Shown here: positions 22,801 to 34,800 of the stretch, piece after piece
How positions within the stretch are numbered: position 1 is the stretch's first letter
How the letters are laid out: each line of letters starts with the position of its first letter
NCBI GenBank assembly: GCA_019916065.1
Contig: CM034233.1
Location: 50,921,947 to 50,985,946, forward strand
Direction: 5' to 3'
DNA length: 64,000 nucleotides
Source: Vitellaria paradoxa
Lineage: Eukaryota > Streptophyta > Magnoliopsida > Ericales > Sapotaceae
Notes under the pieces: model-generated
What the model saw: only the letters and a program-made list of their open reading frames with translations
Database searches by the model: none
What the model was told of the DNA's origin: nothing
Made by a program: the position numbers and the translations under genes

Positions 22801-25800
22801 CCGCAATTTTGTGTTCTTCATTGTATTTATAACTTTTTAGGGAGATTTTTCACTATGAAAATTATAATTATACTTATTTATTATCTTTGACAACGGATAA
22901 ATACTCTTGTAAGGGTTGTATGCATTCTAGTACTCAATATGAGTTCAGTATTGAGTAATGATGGGAGAATTCTAATTATGTCAGATGGCAGGTCTCTTTC
23001 ATTTGAAGAGTTGGGAAGCTTCTCTGCTTCATATTTGTTTAGGTATGCCAATGATTGCTTCAAATGTGACTTTACAGGAGTGTACCAGTCAGTCAAGTAC
23101 AAAGATAGGAATTTTTTTTTTCTTTTTTTTTTTTGGGGGGGGGGGGTGTTGGATAATTAAGAAGAGGAAATTGTTTTGGGATGAACTGTATGATATGGCT
23201 TTCCAATGAGAGGATCCATGGTATATTGGTGAGGATTTCAATTAAGTGAGATTTATACAACGTTGGGGGGTGAGTCAGTTTTTAACTCTATGAGAAGTTT
23301 CCCTGACTTCATCAGATAGTTGGGATTAATTGATCTATATTATCAAGAGGCAGCTATACGAGGTCCAATTCATATAGCAGATCCAAAATTGCTAGGCTAC
23401 TAGTAATTTGCAACCTAGAAAGAACACTTTCCTGAGATGGTATAGTCCCTTTTGACTAGAATGACCTCATATCATTTCCCAATCTTGTTGAACTGTGAAA
23501 GCATAGTGACCCTTCCCTGTTCAGAGTCAGGTATGTTGCGAGTGGAAGGGTTCAATGAGATGATTCAAGAGTGGTGGAGTTAACAGGTCAATGGCAATCC
23601 AAGTTGTCTTTCTAGTTGAACTCCAGAGAATTAAAACAGACCTGTAAGAGTGGAATATAGAGCCTTTCAGCAAAATCAAAGCGCAAAAAGTCAAATCAAT
23701 GGATGAGCTTTCACAGATGGGACCATCGCAATGAGAACAGATCCATGTCAGAAGTTGATTTATTTTGAAGGGAGAAATAAACAGAATTGAGTTCGAAAGG
23801 TTAGCCAAAATATAGGTGTGCTGGCACCAAAAGTTATGGCTTAAAGACTAAATGGCTAGTGCTCACATATGCTTTAATCACATTGACAAGGAAATAATTG
23901 ATGGGAGAGTTTCTGAGAGGGAGGAGATATCATCGCTGAAGATAGTGACAGAGTGCCTAGTGCTCACAGGCGCTTTCAACACATTGACAAGGTATTAACT
24001 GATGGGATAGCTTTGGAGAGGGGAGGCATGGTGGATTTTTATTGAAAGCTCTTGTTGAGAAGGGAACAATAACGGCCTAGACATAATAACTTGGATCAAC
24101 CTACCATTTACAGCGCTAAAAATTTGACCTGGAATGTGACGTTTCTGAGGAGGAAGCAGGCCTTGCAGTATTGCATGGAGACAAGACCCTTGGTCCTTAT
24201 GGGATGACACTAGTCTTCTTAGTAGCTGGAATGTTTTAAAGAAATATATTATGCATGGTTTTAATGAATTTTATGTATATGGGAGATTTTAAAAAGCCTT
24301 AATGTGTTACTCATTACTTTAATCCCAAAAAAAAGAGTGCAGTGGATGTTTGAGATTTCAGGCCGATAATCCTAATAGGAAGTTTGTACATACTAATAGT
24401 CTCAGTGTTCGGTGATAAGATTGAAGCATGTTCTCAAAAGTGTAGTGTCTAAGACCCAAAACATTTGTCGAGGTTACCAAATCATTGACAATATTCTTGT
24501 GACGAATGAGGTGGTGGACACTAGATTAAAAAGTGGGGATCCTTGGGGTTATTTGCAAGATTGACGTGAAGAAAACCTATCATCATGTAAATTGGAATTT
24601 TTTATTGTACAGATTCGTGAGAATGGGTTTTGGAATTGTTAATGCAGAAATGTAATTAGCAAAAGGGTATATTTGTCTGCACAAATTTATTAGTATAACA
24701 CAACTTACACAACCCTATTCGGGTGTCAAGCCGTTCAGTACTTCCTTGTTCATTATATTGTATTAAAACAAAGATTAGAGATGTCAATAAGACAAGTACA
24801 AGAGAGTACTGGATACCCCACATGACCAAACACTTTAAAAAACCAATTGGGAAATGCCCTAATATGATTGGATGAGTTTGGGATTAAAATTTAATACTCG
24901 TGCCGAGTATGGGACGGGTTTGGGATTTATCCATAGAATACTCGATATCTGGTACTCGTTTATGTTTATACAGTGCCAACTAGATACCCGTTTAATATAA
25001 TATAGTATATTAGTATAAATTTAAATAATTACAATTTTGTCCCTAAAATAAAATAATTAAACTCTTAGACCTATGGTTATTTGATTGTGGATTATCATCA
25101 GGTGGTTCATATTTTAAAGTGATAGTTAAATGATTAGTTTTGTAAAGTCATTTGAATATACAAGTAATGATTCAAACCTATATACACTACTAGTAATTAC
25201 CTGTACCTAAAAGCACAAAAATATAATTTGGCGTGCAAATAACTTAAATTTATATTTATAAAGTAAATCTACATTAAAAATTGTAAAAATAACCTATAAC
25301 AATAAAAATCAGTAATCAAAAAAAACTAAGGTACCCATATAGCGTTTAATGAAGGTATAAAATTTTATTATTTATTACAAATATTATCACATTTTTTAAA
25401 TATTAATTTAAAAAATTTCATATAAAAAGTATTTCAAAAAAATATAGAAAAAGTGAGAGAGTATGTTTTCATATGAAATGACCGAAAAGACAATCTAATT
25501 AGAAAGAAAAAATAATCTTGACCATCGAGTAAATCCAACGGTTGAAAACATTTCAAGTTCAAAACTTTAAGTTTCCTTATTATATAGATGATGTATATAT
25601 TCAAAATTTAAGTTTTAAGCACATTAAAATTGAAATTTTAATTTAAACGTTTATTTTTTAATAAATTTTTTTAAAAAATTAAAATTTAAACATAATTTTT
25701 TTTTTTTAAATTTAGATAATTTTGTCTAATGAGTATTTATATATTGTTTAATAAATGTGTACAATTTTATTATTTATTACAAATATTATCACATTTTTTA

Positions 25801-28800
25801 AAATCTTAATTTAAAAACTTTTATATATAAGAGTATTAAAAAAATATGAGAAGAGTGAGGGATTATATTTTCATGTGAAGTGATCGAAAAGACAACAAAA
25901 GCGAAGAGAGAAAGAAGTAATCCTTACTATTGAATAAATCTAACGGTTAAAAATATACAAATGTTAAATCAATGAGCTATATTGTTATATAGATATATTT
26001 TGTAGTTTATTTGAATGAGATTTTTTTTTAATTTTTAGCTTAACATGAAGAATAATAAAAATCTTGATAGAAGAAAATCTATATGAAGGAGTTTGGAGTT
26101 GTAAAAGTTCGTATAAATTTGTACAAGTTGCAGTCTCGTAATTCGTGTAATGAGTAGAAATTTTGAATTTTATAAAAATTTGTAGAGATTTATTTATTTA
26201 TTTTGTAGAGCTCCAAACACACACCACAGATATTCACAAATATATTTACTGAGCATTACAAAAACACATCAACTGTTTTAAAAAATACAATTTCTAAACA
26301 GTTTTTAACAGATCTTTTTAAACGGGTATATAAGGTTGAAACGGGACGGGACGGGATAGGTTAGGTTTGGGACAGGATAGGTTTGAGTAAAATAAACGGA
26401 TTTAAGACGATAATAGGTAAGAAAAAATAAACAGGTTTAGTAATTGTAATGGCTAATTAGATGGATACCCGACCTGTTTATAGCCCTAACAGAGATCTAT
26501 CACCTCTGACCAATGCCCTACCACCTGAATAGGCGACCCTTTTCTTTTTATACATGCATAAATATTGTTTCCGAAATCAAAGAAAATTTTCTTCTATATT
26601 ACTATGCACGCTATACCTCCCCATTTATTATACAAAAGAACATCTATAGAAGGAAATTAAACCCCTACAAATTAGCTCCTAATATCTCCTAGACATAGAA
26701 ACATTTACTAATCTAATTCTACTTCCCAACAATAATTCAATTACAATCCCACAATCATTGGAATATCTACACTCCCCCTCAAGTTGAATCATAGATATTG
26801 ATCATATCCAACTTGCAAATAAAATCATCGAAATTTTGCCTTGGCAATTCTTTGGTGAAGATGTCAACAGCTTGTTCTTTTGTGGGAACATAAGTCATAT
26901 AAATAGTTTCATCTTCCACCTTTTCCTTGATAAAATGTCGGTCCACCTCTATAAGTTTAGTCCTGTCATGCTAAACTGGATTGAAAGAGATGTTAATGGC
27001 TGCCTTATTATCACAGTACAATTTGATAGGAAACTCCACCACGATCTGTAGTTCTCTCAAGAGTCTTCGAATCTACGGTCCTTTACACATTTCTTATGCA
27101 ACAGCTCTAAACTCAACTTCAACACTACTTGCCACAACATTTTGTTTTTTACTTCTCCATGTCACCAAATTTCCCCGTACAAAGGAGCAGCACCCAATGG
27201 TAGATATTCTTTCTTCTGTTGAATTTGCCCAATTAGCATCTGTGAAAATTTCTACTTCCTTGCTTTTCCCCCTTTTTAAACAATAGGCCCTTGCCTAGGG
27301 AGCCTTTGAGATAGCTAAGGATCTTCTATACAACCTCTAGGTGAGTTTCCTTCAGTAAGTGCATATGTTGGCTCACTACACTTACTGCAAAGGCAATATC
27401 AGGTCTAGTATGTGAAAAGTAAATTAGTCTACCTACTAACCTCTGATACCTTTCCCTGTCAACCAATTTTCCAACCTCTTTTGTTCTCTTCCCTGCTTCA
27501 ATAGGAGTCTCACTTGCTTTGCAACCAAGCATGCCAATTTTAGTCAGAAGATCAAGTACATACTTCCGCTAAGAAACACTGATGCCCTTCGTTGATTTGG
27601 TCACTTCCATTCCCAAAAAGCACTGCATCTGGCCGAGGTCCTTGACTTCAAACTTGTTGGCTAAGACCTCCTTCAATCTTTCTATCTCCACTTGATTATC
27701 ACCAATGAGAATAATATCATCGACATACACAATCAGAATTATCAACTTTCCATCTTTGGACTACTGAAAAAACATTGTATGATCTGACTATCCCTGTCGA
27801 TATCCTTGTTCTTTAACTACTTTTGCAAATTTGTCAAACCAAGCTCTTGGAGATTATTGGAGTCCATGCAAGGCCTTCTTAAGTTTGCAGGCTAGATTTT
27901 CTTCACCCTTTTTACAAAATCATGATGGCAACATCATGTAGACCTCTTCTTCTAGTTCTCCATTTAGAAAAGCATTCTTGATACCTAACTGTTGTAGTGG
28001 CCAATCCAAATTGGCTGCCAAAGACAATAGGACCCAGATGGTGTTAAGTTTTGCCACTAGTGCAAAGGTCTCCGTGTAGTCAATGCCATATGTTTGAATG
28101 AACCATTTTGCCACCAACCGGGCTTTGTATCACTCTATTGTGCCATCACTGTACTTCACTGTGAACACTCATTTGCATCGAACTGGTTTCTTCCCTCTCG
28201 GTAGATCCATCACTTCCCAAATCCCATTTTTCTCCAGTGCTCTCATTTCCTCCATTACTGTCTCCCTCCATTCACAAGTCTTCAAGGCTTCCTGAATATT
28301 CTTAGGAATTTTTATGCTATCAAGGTTACATGTAAAAGTACGACACCCTGTAGACAAAGCATTGTAAGATATAAACTTTGAAATAGGATGGAGAGTACAT
28401 AAACAGGGTTGTTTTCTAAGAGCAATGGGTAAATCAGAATCATCGGGTTTAGATGTGTTCAAGAGAGATTCTGTCATCAGATCTGAAGTTGAAGGAGACT
28501 TATGATTACTTAGATCTATCACTGGGTTCAATTCTGGTAGTGCTTTGAGTGGGGGTTCTCTCAAGACTTAGATTCCGACCTCCTTAAGTAAACCAACATC
28601 TCCTTATCACTTTGCTTTCTTGCATCTCCCCCTAAATTCAAGTGTCCTTCAATCCATGGCAGAGGAGAGGAAGTCAGTGTAGGATTAGAAGTAGTGTTTT
28701 GGATGGGAGGATCAAAAATCCACATCAAAGTCAAAAACCTGACCTTCACTGATATTCTCCCCCTAAAGTAGGGACCTTGAGTAGTAGGAAGTGTTTTCAA

Positions 28801-31800
28801 AGAAGGTAACATAAAGGCTGACAAAGATTTTTTTTGGTAGCTAGATAATAGCACTTATAACATTTCTGGGTAGGAGAATAGCCAATAAACACACACTAAA
28901 GGGCCCGAGGATCCAATTTAGTGCGATGATGAGCATGAACATGGACAAAAGCTATACAGCCGAAGACTCTGAGAGGAAGAGTAGAGCTCAGCCGAGTGGT
29001 AGGAAAGACTCTTGAAACTTTTGGAGAGGTGATGCAAATGATAGGACCTTATTGGCATTCTATCGATGAGATAAGTAGTTGTTAGGATGGCATCGCCCTA
29101 GAAGAGTTTGAGTATGTTGGTAGTGAAGAGTAAGGCTTGGGCAACTTTAAGAATATGTTTGTTCTTTCTTTCATGAACCCCATTTTGCTGCAGGGTATCA
29201 ACACAAGAGCTTTGGTGAATTATACTATGTCCTTGAAGATAGGTGCCCAATATAGGTTAAAATATCCATTGCCATTATCAGTTCGGAAGATTTGAACTTG
29301 TGTGTGGAATTGTGTTTGCATCATGGAATGGAAATTGATAAACATTGAACAAGCCTCAGTTTTGTCATGTAACAGGTAAACCCAACAAATACAAATATGA
29401 TCATCAATGAAAGTAACAAACCATTTTGTGTGGGTTCGGATAGGAGTGCAATACGGACCTCACAAATCACTGTGAATTATAGAAAATGGCATAAAAAGTT
29501 TATAAGTAGATGTGGGGAATGAAGTACGATGGTGTTCTGCAAATTCACAAGACTCACATTGAACATCAAAGGCCATTTTATTCAAGCAAATAGAAGGGAA
29601 CAGACGTGTCATACATTGAAAGTTTGAATAACCTGGTTTAGAATGCCATAACAAAAATTCACTAGCTTTAGATGCTGGACACAAGCCCCTCTTATTATCT
29701 TCTACAAAATAGTAGAGACCCTCACACTCCTTAACACTGCCAATCGTCTTCCCCGATGATAGGTCCTAAAATACACAATGAGAGGGAAGAAATTTAGCAG
29801 AGCAATTAGAGTCTTTTGTCAACTTGTGATATGGATGCTTTTGTTGGAAAAACGTATCAAAGGAGAAAAAAGGGGGTGGTTAACAGCTGAAAGGGAGGAG
29901 AGAAATCAGGGTGGAACAACTGAAATGGAGGAGAAAAATCAGGATGATTAACAGCTGAAAGGGAGGAGAAAATCAGGGTAATTAACAGCTGAAAGGGACG
30001 AAAAATCAGGGTAATTAACAGCTGAAAGGAAGGAGGAAAAATAGGAGAATTTGATTAGAAAAATTACTGGCTAAGGAGCAGTTAATTTTTTTTTTTTTCT
30101 TTGATAGTTTCTTTCCTGATTTTATGTTATTTCTTTCCTATTAGAGTCCCACCCTAATAGGAGACCTAATTAGGGTGGAGTTGTTATTTCTTTCCTTGAT
30201 TAACACTTATGTATTCTACCTATATAATGGCAACTTTATCAATGAATAAAGCAGGCAATCAGATTATCAAAATTTAGAGTTTTTTTTTTTTTTTTTTGGC
30301 TGTAAATTTTCAGCTAGCTCTATCAAGAGCTAGCTAACCCTTTCTCGACATAGGTTCTTCCTCCAAAAGAAAGAACACCAATAGGGAAGAGAGGTGGACT
30401 TCCCTCTTAATCGTCCATTGACGAGATCATACGCTAGGGCCATCATCAACTTGGTATCAGAGCCGGTCACCATGGACGATACCAATAATTCCATTCCAGA
30501 GCTGACAACCCTTTATCAACATGCAAACCAATGTTTTATGGAGATAGAAGAAAAGTTTGATGGCCTGATTCAGATGATGGAAAGGCTTGGCCAGGAGAGG
30601 AGCAAGGAAGGGCTGAGAGGGGCAGAAAGCAACAATAGGGCAGTGCCATCTAGGGGAGAAGAAGGAGATGAAGGAAGATCAGGATCCCATACAGTGCCAC
30701 ATTATTCCAAGATGGAATTTCCTACGTATGATGGCTATAAAGATCCATTGGTGTGGCTCTATAGATGTGAGCAATTTTTTTTTTGGCTCAAAAAAAGCTA
30801 GAAGAGGAGAAGGTGAGACTGGCGGCTTTCCACTTGATTGGGCAAGCACAATTGTGTGCTACTTTCAATTTGCACAAGAGAAGCCAGTCCTACATTGGGG
30901 AATGTTTAAGAAGCATTGCAACTTGCGGTTTGGTCCCCATTTGAACCACAATCCAGTTGGGGAGCTAACAAATTTGAAACAAACAAGGAGTGTAGAGGAA
31001 TATCAAAACCAATTTCAAATTTTGTTAGCAAGGACAATGGGCCTTCCCAAAGATCTTCAGGTAAATCTATTTACAGCTAGCCTTGTTGATGGACTAAGAA
31101 TTGATGTTAAAATACAAAATCCTATAAATTTGGGGGCTGCCATGAACTTGGCAAGAGCATATGAGAGGAAGATGAAATTTACACAAGGTGTGGGAAGCAA
31201 GAAAACCACCGCCTCATGGAATTCTTGGAGGCCGCCGAGCTATTTTTCTACACCAGCCGCCTCCCAAGGGAGTAAGGGGAGTTTGGACAACAAGGGATCA
31301 GCTGCAAGTTCCGATAGTGTGGGAACACCTGATATAAGGAGGCTTACCCGAGCTGAGATGGCTGTAAAAAGGGAGAAAGGCCTATGTTACAACTGTGATG
31401 AGTTGTATACAGCATGACATAGGTGCAAAAGGCTATGTTGGATAGAGGTAGTGCAAGAAGAAGAAGAAACAAAGGAGGAAGAGGAGACCGACAAGCCAGA
31501 AATTTCACTACATGCCATGACGGAAACAAATAGCACTCAAACCATGCAAGTCAAAGCTAAAATTGATGAATGGCCCCTGTTGGTACTATTAGATTCGGAA
31601 GTACTCATAATTTCATAAGAGATAAGGCAGTTCAGCAGCTTGGGCTAGTTGTGAAGGGACAACAAGGGCTGAATGTGCCAGTAGCCCATGGAGCAAATAT
31701 ACCAAGCCAAGGGATGTGCAAAGGGGTAACCTTTAAGGTTAATGATGAATTATTTTGTCCCGATCTTTATGTTATACCTTTGGCGAGATTTGATGTAGTT

Positions 31801-34800
31801 GTAGGGGTTAAATTGTTGCAAACACTATGCCCTATAGTATGGGATTTTTGCACTTACTAGGAGTTTTAATGTGGAGGGGAGGAGCTTTCAGTGGCAGGGA
31901 TAAGTACAACAAATCAAGCCGAGACTGCATATGGTGCAAGGGCAATAGCTAGAGCAAGTTGAATTGCACCAACTTCTGAAGGAAAATTCTGTCTTGTTTC
32001 AAGAACCAACCGGCCTCCCTCCTATTAAGAATTGTGACCATCAAATCACTCTTATTCCAAGGACAGGACCAGTGGTAGTAAGACCGTATAGGTATTATTT
32101 TTTACAGAAAGAGAAGATTGAAAGACAATGTGATGAGATGCTAAAACAAAGGATCATCCAACCCAGTAGATCCCCGTTTTCCTCACCTGTATTGCTGGTT
32201 CGAAAGAAAGAAAGAACGTGGAGATTTTATGTAGACTATCATGCCTTGAATGATCAAACAGTGAAAGACAAATTTCCTATTCTGATGGTGGATGAACTAT
32301 TATATGAATTACATGGAGCGAAGTTTTTCACTAAGTTGAATTTGAGGTCAGGTTACCACCAGATACGAATGGATAAAGAGGATGTGGAGAAGACCACATT
32401 TAGAACTCATCATGGTCACTTTGAATTCTTGGTTATGCCTTTCGGGTTGGACCAATGCTCCATCGACTTTTCAAACCCTAATGAAATAGGTATTTCATTC
32501 TTATCTCAGGCGATTCATTTTGGTTTTCTTTGACAACATTTTGATCTATAGTAGGACATGAGAGGAACATATGTAGCATATTCGAGTAGTTTTTAATTCA
32601 CTACTTTCTCACCACTTATTTTTGAAGAGATCAAAGTGTTCACGATAGGGACTTTGATAACCGTTTCCGATTCAAATATTTTAGGCGGGGACGAAATTTG
32701 AATTGGATGGGTTAAGTTTGAAGGGCAGTATTTTAGGGATTTGATTTATTTGTTTTCCATAAAATATTTTGGTATGTGATTTATTTGCTTTCCATAAAAT
32801 TCGAGATTTGATTGATTTATTTTTGGATATTACTTCATGTGGTCTTTAACCTTAGCCTATATAAAGGGTTACAGATTGTAAGGAATCGGCAGTTTTTGAA
32901 TGATATTGAAATAATTTCCGTTTTACTTTCGCATTGTTTACTTTTATTTTATTATTGTATTCTTGCCTCCACAGTGCTACATCAAGTGGTATCAGAGCCG
33001 AAAGATCCTACAGCTCTCAATATCCGTCAGAAATCCACTCTTCCAAAGAACCCTAGTTTTCATCACCGTGCCCACCCAAATAACCTAAGCTGTCGTACAC
33101 CGTTATTGCAACAGATTCAGTGCTAGATTTTAAACAGCAGTCGCGACAGCAGTTACCACAGCCGCCGCCGTTGCTCTACGCATCCTCAAACCCTTCGAGT
33201 ACGTTTTCGTGCGTTTTACCAATATTTAATTCCGGCGAACCCCACCATTGGCACCACCTGCCTCCGGTGACTCCAACGACCTCCTGCGATTTTTTCGGCA
33301 ACCGACTGGCGACTTCCGACAACTTTTCTGACAACCTTCGGCGAAGTTCAGAATAACCACCACACTCCAGTGATTTGATCTATGCTCCGGCGACCTCCAA
33401 CGAAACTCCAGCGGCTTTTCGGAAAACCTCCGGCAACCCTAGAACAGTTTGTGCTTCGCAATGGTATGTGTCCTCTACTCCAAACTGTGATTACATATTC
33501 TGTTTGGTTAGGAAATATATTAAATTCGCATTTCGGCCTCTCTTTGACCTACATTGAATTTCTTTCTTGAGAGGTTACTGAGAGCCACCATTTCCCATAC
33601 CCCTATTATCCTAAATTTGAACACAATCATACTCGTCATTTCCATTACTTGCGTATTTGTGACATTTTACTTTGACCTAGCATAATCTTTAATTACTTGT
33701 CTCAATTTGAGTTAACATTAGAATCAAATTTCTATCTCACCCTCCCTTGCCAAAAAAAAAAAAAAAAAAATCAGTATCCATCTCCTTCCCTTTCATACTA
33801 TACCTCATATTCATTCATCAAACCCTTCTACCATGTAACAAAAAGTCTCTATCCTAGAATAAAACATGAACACACTACAGGATTCAATGAACCAACTCCG
33901 TAAGGACTTTGATAAATTAGCTAGAGCGTTAGGCAAACGTTAGGCGGATGATCAGAGGGGCGACATCCCTATTGCTCCCAAGCAGACGTTAGACCCTTCC
34001 CATAGTTCCATCGGTTCTGTTGGATTTTATTTAGGCAGTCACAGCCAAATGCAACTTCCTCAAGGTCCTCATGGGAGAGATATTGAGGATGATGCAAACT
34101 CTGTTTTAGGTTATGGTAATAGATTATCTCCCGTTGATTGTGTCACAAATCATAAACCGCATAGGGATAACTATAGGATTCGACCACCTGTGCAATACCC
34201 TAGAAACCACCAAGATGAGTTTAACAACATAGTCAAGGCTGTTAAAATTAAAGTTCCATCCTTTGATGGACAACTAGATCCCGATGTCTTTTCTGATTGG
34301 CTTCTTGAGATTGAGGATTACTTTAGGTTGTATCGTATGTCCGACTTGCATCAAGTCATATTTGCCCAAATGAAGTTAGTTGGTTCTGCCAAGTGGTATT
34401 GGCAGTGTGTTCAGATTGAGAGAGAGCGATTTGGGGCCCCACCCATTTATTGCTAGGTTGACATGAAAGTTGAATTGCAAAAGAAGTACCTTCCTACCTA
34501 CCATAGAGACCAACTGAACGATCAATTAATGAATTTAAGGCAAGCAACTCTTAGTGTCACTGAGTACATGTCTAGTTTTGAGTGCCTTTTTATAAGATGT
34601 GACATTAGGGAAGAGTCTTGGCGAACAGTGGGTAGATTTATTAATGGGTTACGCCCTGAACCCAAAAGAGAAGTAAGTTTGTTTTCTCCCGACTCTTTGG
34701 AGGACGCCTTTCACAAGGCTTTATCCATTGAACACCTGTATAAACTCTCCACCCCTAGATGGATGACTTCTCAATCCCAACAATCTAAGTCATTCTCTTC

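Larger units (their letters stand above)
24776..26488. mobile_element. Non-autonomous hAT-like DNA transposon
   Basis: A 1.71-kb AT-rich unit with inverted termini: the left end begins TAGAGATGTCAATAAGACAA and the right end in reverse begins TAGGGCTATAAACAGGTCGG. It is flanked by an 8-bp duplication, ACAAAGAT (24768-24775) and ACAGAGAT (26489-26496), with one mismatch. Eight-base duplications and TAGGG-type ends are typical of hAT elements. Subterminal DNA at both ends is rich in GGGACGGG-like motifs. There is no transposase ORF. Two Helitron-like segments sit inside. Confidence 0.72.

Noticed and set aside
26836..27286. Plus-strand frames of 71 and 101 codons
   Set aside because: Opposite the copia RNase H region, whose minus-strand motifs ([14 protein letters not shown]) are recognisable.
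29875..30045. Short regular repeats that could suggest a CRISPR-like array
   Set aside because: The 34-bp units are directly adjacent tandem repeats without unique spacers, within a plant LTR; CRISPR arrays are not expected in nuclear DNA.
33120..33560. Open frames in the first kilobase of element C
   Set aside because: They precede the gag start and contain only Pro/Ser-rich leader text; probably the untranslated leader of the element.
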